From: Anisus vortex
Lineage: Eukaryota; Mollusca; Gastropoda; Planorbidae
Assembly (NCBI GenBank): GCA_949126835.1
Contig: OX421499.1
Coordinates: forward strand, 12,225,700-12,289,699
DNA: 64,000 nt
Direction: 5' to 3'
The translations under genes were made by a program, and so were the position numbers. A model generated the notes under the pieces. That model saw nothing but the letters and a program-made list of their open reading frames with translations. It had not been told where the DNA came from and made no database searches. Positions 54,401 through 58,248 of the stretch are shown here, one piece after another (the first letter of the stretch is position 1; the number at the start of each line of letters is the position of its first letter).

Positions 54401-57085
54401 TACAAATCTATGCGTCTGATACTGCGTTGAAGACGTTGGACTCTGTACAAAATCAAGCCCTCAGACTAATATATGGAAAGTTCCAAACCGCCCCGACATC
54501 GGCTGTGGAAATCATGGCAAACGTGCCGCCTCTGAATGGGAGAAGGAAAATGGCCGTTATTACTGCATACGAGCGGTATAAACGGTTGGAGGAAAGTTCG
54601 CCTCTCAGGAAGGTCGTCGATTCTTGGCAGAGCAGAAAACGGATCTCAATGCAGTCCTTCATGCACCACGCATTGAAGCTCAGCGCAGAGATTGGACTCT
54701 CGGTCGACCGCACTGATTGAAGCAGTCGGACACGGCGCTTGCCTGACTGAGAGGCGCGCAGCTGCTCTATGGACGGTACGGGCATATTCGGGATCCGTTG
54801 AGGCGTACACTGATGGGAGCGCGATCGGTGGGGCCGAAGTGCGTTCTGGGTATGGTGCTCTTGTGTCGTACCCGAAGGCAGTAGAAAAGCGGGTTGAGCT
54901 AATTGGGCCTTGCGGGAAAATCTGCATCTTTGATGCAGAGATGGAAGCCATCAGAATTGCCGTAGGGGCAATTGGGAAAACGTTTGAGGAAACCCCAGCT
55001 GCTCGTGCTGATGTGGTAATCTTCAGTGATGCGCTTTCAGACTCCAAGCCATCGACGGCTTTGGGTCATGGTCCGATCTGCTTGTCCGACTATTGGCTGC
55101 TGTTATTTTATAGTGTATAACATCATAGTTTAAAACACCCTTTACTAATCTTTCCCATCCCTCGACATAAATATTTTATTGTCGGGACACGACTGTTTTA
55201 TTTTCTTCGTTGACTTACATTAAGTTAGGCTATCAACGCTTCATTCATTAAACCAGTCCAGACCGGTAAAATCCTAGACATCGTCTGCTTTAGATACTTC
55301 AATATCGCCCGCGAAAGTTATTTATATTTTTTCTAGAGTCAAGCTGTCTGCTTAAATGCAAACTTCTGATTGGTCGTCTGCAAGGGTAACGTCTGACGTC
55401 ATATTTAGTTTTTTATTCATTGTTCCTATAGCGCCTCTTGCTTTTTCTTAGCGCCACCTGCTTTTTGGGAGGTAAAAGGGTATAAATAGGGCAAACTGCC
55501 GGCTGACGGGTCCTTTTTGCTTTTGCTTTTGCTAGCCAAGCTTTCGACAGGACAGACATATTGTTTGTATGGACTGATCATGATACCTTTATTGTCCATA
55601 TTTGCATTTTGCAACTAATACAGCTCATTCAAGGTTAAATAAAAGTTTCTGCATTTAAATAACAAGTCAAGGAGTTTGTTTTGAAATAAGAATTACTGTT
55701 GAGATCATTTGGATAATGCCAGGCTAAATTAACCAACTTGAGGAATTGCTGCAGACTATTTATCACGCTTAGAACAACGTGGATTCTCGCTGGCCTTAAT
55801 TAATCATACTCTAGACAACCGCCAAAAAGGATTGAAGTGAGAGCTGCAATCTAACAGCTGCTATTTCCGATCTGATCCTCAGGTACGAGGTGAAGGTCAT
55901 TTTGCAGTGGATTCCAGGTCATGCAAGAGTCCCTGGCAATGAGATAGTGGATGCCTTGGCCAAGAAGGGATCCCTGGTACCCACTCAAGAGGGTCCGTCC
56001 ACCTTTGAGAGTGCCCGCAGTGGGAGACAAGACAATGGTTTAAGAACTGGGACGAGTCTGACAAGGGTCGAGGTGTGTGGCAGCAACTAAAACGGCCAAA
56101 TCGAGCTGATCCGTGGTGGAAGCTCCGCAGGAGAGAACGGGCTACGATAGCCCAGTTCCGTACAGGGCACTGTCCTATTGGCGCCTATTTCAGACGATTT
56201 AGGCCCAATTTCGATTCGCGGTGCCGACACTTCTTTGAAGCAGAAGAGACGGTCGAGCATGTGCTTTTAGACAGCCCTGCCTTGCAGGAGGAAAGAGTAG
56301 ATAGGAATGGTCAACAGTTTGAACCTTCCCTATATGGTGACCTGGCTGTGCTACGTAGTACAAGTGTGTTTGTCCTCCGAATCCTAAGAGATTAGTCTTG
56401 ATTCGATCACTCCGGTGAAGTGAGGTTTAAAGTCTATCTAGAAAGAAAGTCTGTAAAAAAAACATAAATAAATCATTCAGATCACACTTGTGTAGATCTA
56501 GTTCAGTAGTAGTTGTCCAGAAGTCGAGTCGGTGGATCGCAGGCCAATATAGTTAAGCAAAGTTAATATATATGCTTACTGGCTTAGTTCGTTTGATTCC
56601 TCGTGTATCATAGTCTCATAGAGCAACAGCTCTCCAGCGCACTCGATTCTGGGCAGCCTTCTCAAGTTCACCTAGAAGGTAACTCCCTGGATCGAGCTTA
56701 ATTAACTAGATTTTTTTTGGCTGCTTTGGTTTCTGTAGCGTATAATTTTCTACAGTATGAGGGTGCTAACCTCAGCATATGAGGTGACGGCTGTTGTCTT
56801 TCGTCCGCCCCTGGTATTTTATTTCCCCCGGTACCCCCCATATGTATGGCGAGTGTTCCCCGATCCGTCACCTGGGGAGGCGCCCGATGGAAGGACAACC
56901 ACTCCACACGGGAAAAAAGTAATATATATATATGTTATAAATATTATATGAACAAAAAATCTTTATTTTGTATTGTACTAAATAAGAATATTACATTTTA
57001 TTACTTTTTTTTATTTTCAGATTATTTGACAACATTTTTGCAGTTGATATTTGAAGTAGTTCCTCCAAGCAAATATGAGGATTAA
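21140..57085 (+). CDS. SLC7A9: SLC7 light-chain amino-acid transporter gene, b(0,+)AT-like, 12 coding exons
   Basis: The spliced frame predicts a multi-pass membrane permease of the APC superfamily, the light subunit of a heteromeric amino-acid exchanger. Family landmarks are in order: [12 protein letters not shown] (TM1 substrate-binding GSG), [14 protein letters not shown], a Cys in [11 protein letters not shown] where light chains disulphide-bond their SLC3 heavy chain, [32 protein letters not shown] (TM6), [30 protein letters not shown] and the C-terminal [17 protein letters not shown]. Counting from Met at 21351 gives 461 residues, from Met at 21252 494, close to human SLC7A9 (487). All intron phases match across GT/AG sites. 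The SLC7A9 subtype is the best guess from the C-terminus; other SLC7A5-A13 light chains remain possible. Confidence 0.92.
21236..21320 (+). repeat. 21-bp tandem repeat inside exon 1
   Basis: Four consecutive copies of GCCAAGTGTGGAGCYGAAG-type sequence encode [21 protein letters not shown] and PSVELKV in the predicted cytosolic tail. The frame is kept throughout. Confidence 0.9.
21465..21682 (-). mobile_element. tRNA-derived SINE, copy in intron 1
   Basis: The reversed family body is clear: CCAAATTGATCCATAGG, GTTCACCAGTTTTTGTG, TGTGTGGCCAGCAC, CTTTACCCCAACTAAGGTCA, GAGCTGGGTAGACTCAGGG. The tRNA head is cut off at the right. Confidence 0.85.
22010..22290 (-). mobile_element. LINE 3' end, antisense in intron 1
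   Basis: Reversed family words are present: GACGCTCCTTCTATGAAGAA, CTGCGTCCTACG, CCTGGTTTGTTCAAGCAACC, CACTCGGGAAGAAAGAGTAC. Confidence 0.85.
22300..22515 (-). mobile_element. tRNA-derived SINE, copy in intron 1
   Basis: A reversed copy with body (GGTTGTGTGGCCAACAC, GAGCTGGGTAGACTCAGGGA) and tRNA head (GATTCGAACCCAGAACC, GCCGCTCGCC). It follows directly on a LINE tail. Confidence 0.85.
22658..22759 (+). CDS. SLC7A9: SLC7 exon 2
   Basis: 102 bp after acceptor CCTGCCCAG, ending at donor G|GTGAGT. It encodes [20 protein letters not shown] and [13 protein letters not shown]: the unwound part of TM1 with the SGIF motif, and TM2. Phase 1 on both sides. Confidence 0.95.
22895..23115 (-). mobile_element. 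tRNA-derived SINE, copy in intron 2
   Basis: Reversed body: AAAGTATCCCGTCGGACCAA, GAAGCAGCGTTCACCAG, TTTGGCCAGCACAATGCCC, GAGCTGGGTAGACT. The head is partly lost. Confidence 0.85.
23116..24088. other. Intron 2, unassigned sequence
   Basis: AT-rich with no ORF. A short tRNA-head-like piece (CGCGCTGCCGGCTGGGCCAC) lies at about 23821, possibly a further SINE scrap. Confidence 0.4.
24089..24742. repeat. 46-bp minisatellite, about 14 copies
   Basis: The unit begins CATGTAAAGTAACTGGGACT and ends AAGAGTTAAACCAA. Copies are almost identical; a GGACT/GGGCT alternation at one position and a one-base deletion near 24575 are the main variants. Confidence 0.97.
24800..25350. repeat. GATAA-rich degenerate tandem repeat
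   Basis: Long runs of AAGATAAGATAATAACAAGA-type units. Minus-strand frames through it are translations of the repeat. Confidence 0.9.
25351..25565. other. Intron 2, unassigned sequence
   Basis: No gene or recognised repeat was seen between the GATAA array and the next LINE fragment. Confidence 0.4.
25566..25932 (-). mobile_element. LINE 3' end, antisense
   Basis: Reversed family tail and C-terminal region: CGCCACTTCTACAAAGAAGA, TTGTTTGTTCAGGCAACCCA, CCACTCGGAAAGAAAGAGTA, CCTTCTGTCCTCTAGTGTTT. It faces a + strand copy 90 bp away. Confidence 0.85.
25938..26020. repeat. Short dispersed repeat (AAAGYGCTTYTATCCATGC)
   Basis: The same ~80 bp appear at 42476-42570 (TATCCATGCTATTAAATTTA GCAT...), preceded in both places by an (ATA)n run, and a diverged piece lies near 29306. 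Class unknown. Confidence 0.6.
26021..26258 (+). mobile_element. LINE 3' end, sense
   Basis: Family words: AAGGACAAAAATACTTTCCT, TTGCCTGAACAAACCGC, GATGAGCGTAGGACGCAAAA, CTCTAATGTATAAGATAAG. Together with 25566-25932 it forms a tail-outward inverted pair. Confidence 0.85.
26259..26795. other. Intron 2, AT-rich sequence
   Basis: A short (AC)n tract lies at about 26529-26542. No gene was seen. Confidence 0.5.
26796..26826 (-). repeat. Left outer hairpin, Helitron-like 3' end
   Basis: On the minus strand it reads CCCGTGGTTTCCCCACGGG, then CTATTTCTAG, with T as the next base. A 7-bp perfect stem, a short spacer and CTAG|T are diagnostic of Helitron 3' ends. Confidence 0.6.
27436..27656 (+). mobile_element. 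tRNA-derived SINE in the left palindrome arm
   Basis: B box and body are intact (CGAATCCTGGTGCAGGGTAG, GAGTCTACCCAGTTCTGATG, GTAAAGTAAAGGCGGCTG, CCACACAATC, TTTGGTCCGACGG). It is absent from the matching place in the right arm near 30745, so it inserted after the palindrome formed. Confidence 0.85.
27722..27935 (+). mobile_element. Older SINE shared by both palindrome arms (left)
   Basis: A diverged SINE body (CTCTGATGGGTACCTGCCAT, CACTGCTTCATG, CCCTATGGATCAAATTGGTC) with its partner at 30375-30660 in the other arm, so it predates the duplication. Confidence 0.75.
28022..28208. mobile_element. 187-bp hAT MITE, copy 1
   Basis: Ends CAGTGCCGTTGCTAGGG and CCCTAGCTACGCCACTG form imperfect inverted repeats. 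The 8-bp duplication TATTCATT is exact on both sides (28014-28021, 28209-28216). A second copy of the same length lies at 61611-61797. Confidence 0.95.
30375..30660 (-). mobile_element. Older SINE shared by both palindrome arms (right)
   Basis: A reversed SINE body with TTTGATCCATAGGGACCG, GTGGCCGCGGCATACTAGGA, AGAGCTTGGTAGGTTTAGAG and a decayed tRNA head. It mirrors 27722-27935. Confidence 0.8.
31418..31446 (+). repeat. Right outer hairpin, Helitron-like 3' end
   Basis: CCCGTGGTTTCCCCACGGG followed by CTATTTCTAG and T at 31447, a mirror of the left outer hairpin. Confidence 0.6.
31594..31833 (+). CDS. SLC7A9: SLC7 exon 3
   Basis: The 240-bp exon follows acceptor TTTTTGCAG and ends at donor A|GTAAGAG. 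It encodes [57 protein letters not shown] and [20 protein letters not shown]3, TM4 and the extracellular loop with the Cys expected to link to an SLC3-type heavy chain. Base composition is clearly GC-richer than the flanking introns. It starts only 147 bp after the palindrome. Confidence 0.96.
31834..32395. other. Intron 3, AT-rich sequence
   Basis: No gene or recognised repeat was seen. Confidence 0.5.
32396..33050 (-). pseudogene. RTE-like LINE C-terminus with C2H2 finger
   Basis: The minus-strand frame encodes [20 protein letters not shown], the RTE-type C-terminal signature, then [20 protein letters not shown], a basic helix ([20 protein letters not shown]) and a classical zinc finger, [21 protein letters not shown] (Cys-x2-Cys ... 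His-x4-Cys order). The zinc finger probably binds nucleic acid. Upstream reading ([12 protein letters not shown] near 33000) is in another frame. The copy is 5'-truncated and sits antisense to the host gene in intron 3. Confidence 0.8.
33051..33865. other. Intron 3, unassigned sequence
   Basis: AT-rich with a (GT)n tract at about 33685-33712. No gene was seen. Confidence 0.5.
33866..34145 (-). mobile_element. tRNA-derived SINE, near full length
   Basis: From AAAGTATCCCGTCGGACCAA through GAGCTGGGTAGACCCAGGA to the tRNA head (GGATTCGAACCCTGGACC, CGAACTCGCTGCCTCTAGGC). One of the most complete copies in the window. Confidence 0.9.
34386..34511 (+). CDS. SLC7A9: SLC7 exon 4
   Basis: The 126-bp exon follows CTGCCTACAG and ends G|GTAAGT. 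It encodes [20 protein letters not shown] and [20 protein letters not shown] (TM4-TM5). NCYS and the RLQ..TxAK pattern are typical of SLC7 light chains. Confidence 0.95.
34590..34975. repeat. ATCT/ATCATC simple repeat
   Basis: A degenerate mixture of CTATCATC, TTTTCATC and CATCTATC words. ORFs here ([14 protein letters not shown]) are repeat translations. Confidence 0.9.
35215..35402 (+). mobile_element. LINE 3' tail in intron 4
   Basis: GGTTGCCTGAACGAACCAGG, GCAAGACTAGACTCAGACC, GAGCGTAGGAGGCAATAATC. It ends about 30 bp before exon 5. Confidence 0.85.
35433..35532 (+). CDS. SLC7A9: SLC7 exon 5
   Basis: The 100-bp exon follows CATTTCCAG. It encodes [20 protein letters not shown] and [12 protein letters not shown] plus two bases (TG) of the Trp codon at donor TG|GTAGGT: the TM6 entrance motif ALWAYDGW. 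The following intron repeats the exon end. Confidence 0.95.
35513..35640 (+). repeat. Tandem duplication across the exon 5 splice donor
   Basis: CTTTGGGCCTATGACG recurs at 35513, 35561 and 35602. The first two units keep the donor TTGGTAGGTAG; the third has lost it (GGTTTTTAG). Reading through the first donor meets an in-frame TAG at once, so only unit 1 is useful. Confidence 0.9.
35908..37150 (-). pseudogene. hAT transposase relic (ZMYM/TTF-like), intron 5
   Basis: The minus-strand frame 36840-36397 encodes a 147-residue C-terminal part ending [22 protein letters not shown], which fits the hAT dimerisation domain (normally ...RILLTxxVTxASxERSFS). Upstream, out of frame to about 37150, are pieces such as [20 protein letters not shown]. 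At 35908 CAGGGCCCGATTTAGATGAA looks like a hAT terminal repeat. The other end was not found. The catalytic core is not visible. This is a decayed copy whose protein would once have moved the element. Confidence 0.65.
37151..37880. other. Intron 5, AT-rich with many TAGGCCTA words
   Basis: No gene was seen. ATAGGCCTA/TAGGCCTAT palindromes recur at about 37145, 37330, 37340, 37506 and 37567. Confidence 0.5.
37881..38430. mobile_element. MITE fragments with GATGGACCGCTTGC ends
   Basis: One unit runs from about 38138 (TATAATTAGATGGACCGCC) to 38425 (GCAAGCGGTCCATGTATATT). The end of another lies at 37915-37990. Interior words (TTTTTAGAGCTTATGTTCTT, CGATTTTAATTTTTCCATTG) are shared with 38954-39225 and with the palindrome core near 29165. 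Confidence 0.7.
38565..38840 (+). mobile_element. LINE 3' end in intron 5
   Basis: TAGAAATACAACACAATAGC, GCATGGAATGGGTTGCATGA, TGCGTAGGACGCAATAATC, GCGTCTGTAATGTATAAGA. It stops about 50 bp before exon 6. Confidence 0.88.
38892..38936 (+). CDS. SLC7A9: SLC7 exon 6 (45-bp micro-exon)
   Basis: Between acceptor AATATCACAG and donor GTAAGTAAAC it encodes [14 protein letters not shown] plus two bases of a Lys codon. It completes Trp (from exon 5) and leads into NLPRAN (exon 7). This supplies exactly the TM6-TM7 stretch missing from the neighbours, with correct phases on both sides. It is too short for ordinary ORF calling. Confidence 0.95.
38954..39225. mobile_element. 272-bp MITE next to exon 6
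   Basis: Terminal inverted repeats of about 30 bp: left GCAAAGACTATAATAAGATG..., right ...CATCTTACTATACTCTTTGC. TGAA flanks both ends (38950-38953, 39226-39229). It starts 17 bp after the exon 6 donor. Confidence 0.85.
39290..39812 (+). pseudogene. CR1/L2-like LINE C-terminus with (ATT)n tail
   Basis: The conceptual peptide (frame broken early) includes [20 protein letters not shown] and [10 protein letters not shown], the typical RT C-terminus. GCGCTATACAAATATTATT then leads into an (ATT)n tail at about 39783-39810, characteristic of these LINEs. Severely 5'-truncated. Confidence 0.75.
40060..41310 (+). pseudogene. L2/CR1-like LINE, RT domain to 3' end
   Basis: 40084-40608 is an open frame of 174 codons with [20 protein letters not shown] (motif A), [20 protein letters not shown] (motif B) and [14 protein letters not shown] (motif C, catalytic YADD intact), then [16 protein letters not shown]. 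After a frameshift near 40605 the reading continues [45 protein letters not shown], another shift near 40960, then [20 protein letters not shown] and [11 protein letters not shown], stopping at 41241. It ends with GCGCTATATAAATATG. 5'-truncated; two frameshifts inactivate it. It belongs to a different LINE family from the copy at 10.1-12.2 kb. Confidence 0.88.
41311..42460. other. Intron 6, AT-rich sequence
   Basis: No gene or recognised repeat; very AT-rich from about 41760 on, ending in an (ATA)n run. Confidence 0.5.
42461..42600. repeat. (ATA)n plus short dispersed repeat
   Basis: The ATAATA run at 42461-42480 is followed by GCGCTTTTATCCATGCTATT and AGCATGCTCAGTGCGCTCTC, shared with 25938-26020. 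Confidence 0.65.
42740..43475 (-). pseudogene. hAT transposase relic (ZBED/GTF2I-repeat-like)
   Basis: On the minus strand fragments such as [20 protein letters not shown] and [11 protein letters not shown] can be read near 42880-42780, with stops and shifts. They resemble the middle of ZBED5/GTF2IRD2-like domesticated hAT proteins, an identification from memory. The element's right end is CCGACCCCTG at 43475, matching the CAGGGGTCGG terminus of the MITEs in this window. It may be the former source of mobility for those MITEs. Confidence 0.55.
43476..43770. other. Intron 6, unassigned sequence
   Basis: No gene or recognised repeat was seen. Confidence 0.4.
43773..43969. mobile_element. hAT MITE (CAGGGATCGGCAAC family)
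   Basis: Starts CAGGGATCGGCAAC and ends GTTGCCGACTCTTG. Interior words GGCACGTTTTAATGGCACGC and TTTTTGGCACACTATTATC are shared with 52161-52369. Flanks CAGTAGGC/CTGTAGGC agree at 7 of 8 positions if the left border is shifted by one base. Confidence 0.75.
44075..44320 (-). mobile_element. tRNA-derived SINE in intron 6
   Basis: AAAGTATCCCGTGGGACCAA, CAGTTTCTGTGGCCACTGC-like body, GATTGTGTGGCCAGCACCAT, GAATTCGAACCCAGAACCTT head. A CTAGTGTC duplication near 44190-44210 is private to this copy. Confidence 0.85.
44525..44740 (-). mobile_element. tRNA-derived SINE in intron 6
   Basis: GATTGTGTGGCCAGCACAAT, CTTTACTTTACCCCAACTAA, GAGCTGGGAAGTCTCATTG, then a partial head (CCAGGTTTCGAACC). Confidence 0.85.
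44894..45017 (+). CDS. SLC7A9: SLC7 exon 7
   Basis: The 124-bp exon follows acceptor ATGTTTTCAG and ends ATG|GTGAGA. One base completes Lys, then [20 protein letters not shown] and [23 protein letters not shown]7 and the following loop, with the NLPRA signature. Confidence 0.95.
45065..45235 (+). mobile_element. Helitron-like fragment with tRNA-like segment
   Basis: AAAAAGCTCTCTGTGTGTAT, ACCAATCAAATTGG, ACACGTGACCTCCTTGCCTC and TGGCTAGCTCAGTGGTTAGC match 45570-45705. No 3' hairpin in this copy. Confidence 0.45.
45391..45494 (+). CDS. SLC7A9: SLC7 exon 8
   Basis: The 104-bp exon follows GTCTCAACAG and ends AG|GTAAGT. It encodes [20 protein letters not shown] and [14 protein letters not shown] plus two bases of Arg (TM8, with the SxFGxxN pattern). 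Confidence 0.95.
45555..46048 (+). mobile_element. Helitron-like element in intron 8, carrying a nested MITE
   Basis: From TATATTATATATATAGGCTA, AAGCTCTGTGTGTGTG, through a tRNA-like box (GCTAGCTTAGTGGATAACG), to GGGCCTGTTTTATTTCGCCC and GGCAACGGAGGGGAATTTAG CTTGT. The 3' end matches 16103-16165 reversed. No replicase gene. Confidence 0.45.
45710..45851. mobile_element. 142-bp hAT MITE
   Basis: Begins CAGAGCCTTTACAAG and ends CTATGTGAGGGCACTG. The 8-bp duplication CGTATCGG is exact (45702-45709 and 45852-45859). It splits the Helitron-like element at its tRNA-like box. Confidence 0.9.
46049..46734. other. Intron 8, AT-rich sequence
   Basis: No gene or recognised repeat was seen. Confidence 0.5.
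46735..46865 (+). mobile_element. Second SINE family (tRNA-like head), copy 1
   Basis: GGTCCTGCGGTTAGTTCACC (A-box-like) and CGTCGCTGGTTCTATCCCTG (B-box-like) are followed by CTGCAGTAGTTTTGGGCCTG. A close copy lies at 53966-54096 and a reversed one at 62555-62637. Confidence 0.75.
46872..47105 (+). mobile_element. tRNA-derived SINE in intron 8
   Basis: Head with GGTTCTGGGTTCGAATCCTG, then GAGTCTACCCAGCTGGCAGC, GTGGTGGCCACACATCCC, GGTGAACGCTGCTTCACCAG, GGGTACTTTACT. A short internal deletion follows CCAGCTGG. Confidence 0.88.
47209..47305 (+). CDS. SLC7A9: SLC7 exon 9
   Basis: The 97-bp exon follows GCAACTTGCAG and ends ACA|GTAAGT. It encodes [20 protein letters not shown] and [12 protein letters not shown]: the cytoplasmic loop after TM8 (RxxxVAxRxGxLPExxS...TPxxxxxF) and start of TM9. 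Confidence 0.95.
47422..47470 (-). mobile_element. LINE 3' tail scrap
   Basis: TTACAGGCGCTCCTTCTATA AAGA is the reversed extreme 3' end of the LINE family. Confidence 0.6.
47471..48710. other. Intron 9, unassigned, partly GC-rich
   Basis: 47500-47720 is GC-richer than its surroundings and contains a perfect stem-loop (CTCCCGCATTGTGCGGGAG, about 47709-47727). Downstream is CG-containing, T-rich sequence. No gene was recognised. Confidence 0.35.
48714..48760 (+). mobile_element. Lone hAT-type terminal repeat
   Basis: CAGTGGCGTAGCCAGG matches the ends of the 187-bp MITE family (CAGTGGCGTAGCTAGGG in reverse complement). The opposite end was not found nearby. Confidence 0.45.
48761..49595. other. 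Intron 9, AT-rich sequence
   Basis: No gene or recognised repeat was seen. Confidence 0.45.
49600..49690 (+). mobile_element. hAT MITE fragment (left end)
   Basis: CAGAGGTCGGCAACCTATGG, GGGACGCACGCAAAGCG and TTTTCAATGGAACGCGAG are the left part of the CAGGGGTCGGCAACC family. Confidence 0.6.
49691..50344. other. Intron 9, AT-rich sequence
   Basis: No gene or recognised repeat was seen. Confidence 0.45.
50345..50630 (-). other. GC-rich island, possible LINE-derived
   Basis: The segment is clearly GC-richer than its flanks. A minus-strand frame reads [40 protein letters not shown] text with no domain I can name. It ends where a LINE tail begins. Possibly the non-coding part of a retroelement. 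Confidence 0.35.
50631..50780 (-). mobile_element. LINE 3' end, antisense
   Basis: TTTCTATAAAGAAGATTATT, CCTGGCTTATTCATGCAACC, TATGCCTGGATGCTACTCAG. Confidence 0.8.
50781..51225. other. Intron 9, AT-rich sequence
   Basis: No gene or recognised repeat was seen. Confidence 0.45.
51226..51720 (+). pseudogene. RTE-type LINE C-terminus
   Basis: It reads [28 protein letters not shown] at the start, then in shifted frames the NIM-TT-IKR...WFG...[15 protein letters not shown] region seen intact-looking at 61356-61613 on the other strand. It ends with a GATGAT-type microsatellite. Several frameshifts; inactive. Confidence 0.75.
51979..52128 (+). CDS. SLC7A9: SLC7 exon 10
   Basis: The 150-bp, phase 0-0 exon follows ATCCACAG and ends CGG|GTGAGT. 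It encodes [40 protein letters not shown] and [12 protein letters not shown]9-TM10 with the conserved FxxWLFYG motif. Confidence 0.96.
52161..52369. mobile_element. hAT MITE just after exon 10
   Basis: Diverged CAGGGGTCGGCAACC-type ends (ATGGGTCTCGGAAACC, AAAAGGTTGTCCGAGGTGG). Exact 8-bp duplication TCTAAAAC (52153-52160, 52370-52377). Interior GCACGCGTGCCAAACCTGGC and ATGGCACGCGGAAGATCC are shared with other copies. Confidence 0.88.
52370..52815. other. Intron 10, AT-rich sequence
   Basis: No gene or recognised repeat was seen. Confidence 0.45.
52816..53265 (-). pseudogene. LINE C-terminal fragment with Cys/His cluster
   Basis: The minus-strand frame encodes [40 protein letters not shown] and [25 protein letters not shown]. 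The FQLRTGHxxLNxxL...CxxC...ETxxHxLLxC pattern is the C-terminal zinc-knuckle region of RNase H-bearing jockey/I-type LINEs. Only this end is present. Confidence 0.75.
53460..53744 (+). repeat. Degenerate repeat leading into the exon 11 acceptor
   Basis: Words like CCTACTTCWCGAC, ACAATGACC and GACCTACTTC recur at irregular intervals about every 24-50 bp. The last unit (CCTACTTCATGAACAG) is itself the splice acceptor region of exon 11. Confidence 0.6.
53745..53913 (+). CDS. SLC7A9: SLC7 exon 11
   Basis: The 169-bp exon follows CATGAACAG and ends G|GTAAGT. It encodes [40 protein letters not shown] and [18 protein letters not shown]11-TM12 and the start of the cytosolic C-terminus. Confidence 0.96.
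53966..54096 (+). mobile_element. Second SINE family, copy 2
   Basis: GGTCCTGCGGTTAGTTCACC, CACGTCGCGGGTTCTATCAC, CTGCAGGAGTTTGGGCCTAG. It lies immediately before the truncated LINE. Confidence 0.78.
54097..56450 (+). pseudogene. RNase H-bearing LINE (jockey/I type), split by a solo LTR
   Basis: The first frame (to 54718) gives the RT C-terminal part: [60 protein letters not shown]. The second (54720-55095) is an RNase H domain with [20 protein letters not shown] (first Asp), [11 protein letters not shown] (Glu) and [10 protein letters not shown] (Asp). After the LTR insertion it resumes at 55857 with [33 protein letters not shown] (His and last Asp), then a C-terminal zinc-knuckle-like region ([38 protein letters not shown]). 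Frameshifts near 54718, 55090 and 56060 add to the insertion. 5'-truncated and inactive. Confidence 0.85.
55101..55856 (+). mobile_element. Solo LTR inside the LINE RNase H domain
   Basis: The 756-bp segment begins TGTTATTTTATAGTG and ends CAATCTAACA (TGTTA...TAACA inverted ends). Exact 5-bp duplication GCTGC flanks it (55096-55100, 55857-55861). Inside are a TATA box (TATAAATAGGG, about 55481) followed by a GC-rich start region, and an AATAAA signal (about 55637). No internal retroelement genes, as left by LTR-LTR recombination. Orientation is inferred from the TATA box preceding AATAAA. Confidence 0.88.
56451..57020. other. Intron 11, unassigned sequence
   Basis: A GC-richer patch at about 56760-56915 (CCCCGGTACCCCCCATATG, GTCACCTGGGGAGGCGCCC) resembles retroelement non-coding DNA but is unidentified. 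The rest is AT-rich. No gene was seen. Confidence 0.35.
57021..57085 (+). CDS. SLC7A9: SLC7 exon 12 (last coding exon)
   Basis: After TTATTTTCAG it encodes [20 protein letters not shown] and a TAA stop (57083-57085); the first two bases complete Asp from exon 11. The EVVPP ending is what points to the b(0,+)AT subtype. Confidence 0.95.
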
Positions 57086-57202
57086 AAGTTTTCTGTCTCC
57101 CTCTATACGCATGTATATTGCATATAGATGTACATAGAGTGTTTATTATAATAACATAATATGATGTTGTGATGACTAATGTTGAAGCTGAGTGCTGGGC
57201 AT

Positions 57203-57208
57203 AATAAA
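57203..57208 (+). terminator. Polyadenylation signal candidate
   Basis: AATAAA lies 118 bp after the SLC7 stop codon and is the first such hexamer downstream of it. It fits a short 3' UTR. Confidence 0.6.
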
Positions 57209-57284
57209 ATAATGTAAACAACGAACAACGTAGAGAGAAAAAAGCATTTCAGGGCAATGTTCTTTGTTTATTAGAAATATTGTT

Positions 57285-57695
57285 GGGATTAATATGATGA
57301 TTAATATGATGATTAATATGATGATTAATATGATGAATATTTTGATGATTATTATGCTTGTTAATATGATATTTAATATGAGGATTAAATGAGGATTAAT
57401 ATGATGATCAAATTGATGATTAATATGATGATTAATACGATGAATATGATGATTAATATGAGGATTAATATAATGATTAATACGATGATTAATATGGTGA
57501 TTAATATGATGAATAATATGATAACTAATATGATGATCAATTTGATGATTATTATGAGATTAATATGATGCTTAATATGATGCTTAAAATGAGGATTACT
57601 ATTTGGATTATTAAGATGATTAATATGATGATCAATATAATGATTAATATAATTATTAATATGAGGATTAATATGATGATTAATATAAAATTGAG
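57285..57695. repeat. 12-bp minisatellite (ATTAATATGATG)
   Basis: About 30 degenerate copies of GATGATTAATAT-type units, with local substitutions (ACGATG, GAGGATT, CAAATTGATG). Confidence 0.95.
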
Positions 57696-57749
57696 TGTTT
57701 AGTGAATGAAGTTAATATGATCTAGATTAATTGACCGCCACGTACAGGT

Positions 57750-58248
57750 AGCCTATAAACCAACAACTGATCTAGACACTATCTCATCAACTAAAGAAAA
57801 CATTAAACACTTGGAAAAAATTCAAAAAAGAGTTGCAAGGTTCATTACTGGCGAATATTCACAACTGGCAAGAGTAACACCAATAGTTAAATCATTAAAC
57901 CTAGAAACTCAAGAGGACAGAAGGACAAAGAGTAAAGTAGTATTAATATATATACGGCATTAAACTCTAATTTAGAAATACAACACAATAACAGCCTGTT
58001 GCAATGCTCAGATAAACATGAGGACAAAAATGCTTTATGTCTTATGTGAGAACAAAGGCATATAAGTACTATTTCTTCCCGAGTGACATCGGGGCATAGA
58101 ATGGGTTGCCAGGACAAACCAGGAAAACCAGTAACTTAACATAATTTAAAACACTTAAAATGCACGACTAGACTCAGACAACCGATGAGCGTAGGACGCA
58201 ATAATCTTCTTTAAAGGAGGAGCGTCTGTAATAAATAGGATTAGAATC
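57750..58248 (+). mobile_element. LINE 3' end
   Basis: AATTCAAAAAAGAGTTGCAA, GCGAATATTCACAACTGGCA, CTAGAAACTCAAGAGGACAG, then the family tail to GCGTCTGTAATAAATAGGAT. Confidence 0.9.

Noticed and set aside
54453..55047. Minus-strand frames of 110 and 133 codons
   Set aside because: Shadows of the LINE RT/RNase H coding region on the + strand.
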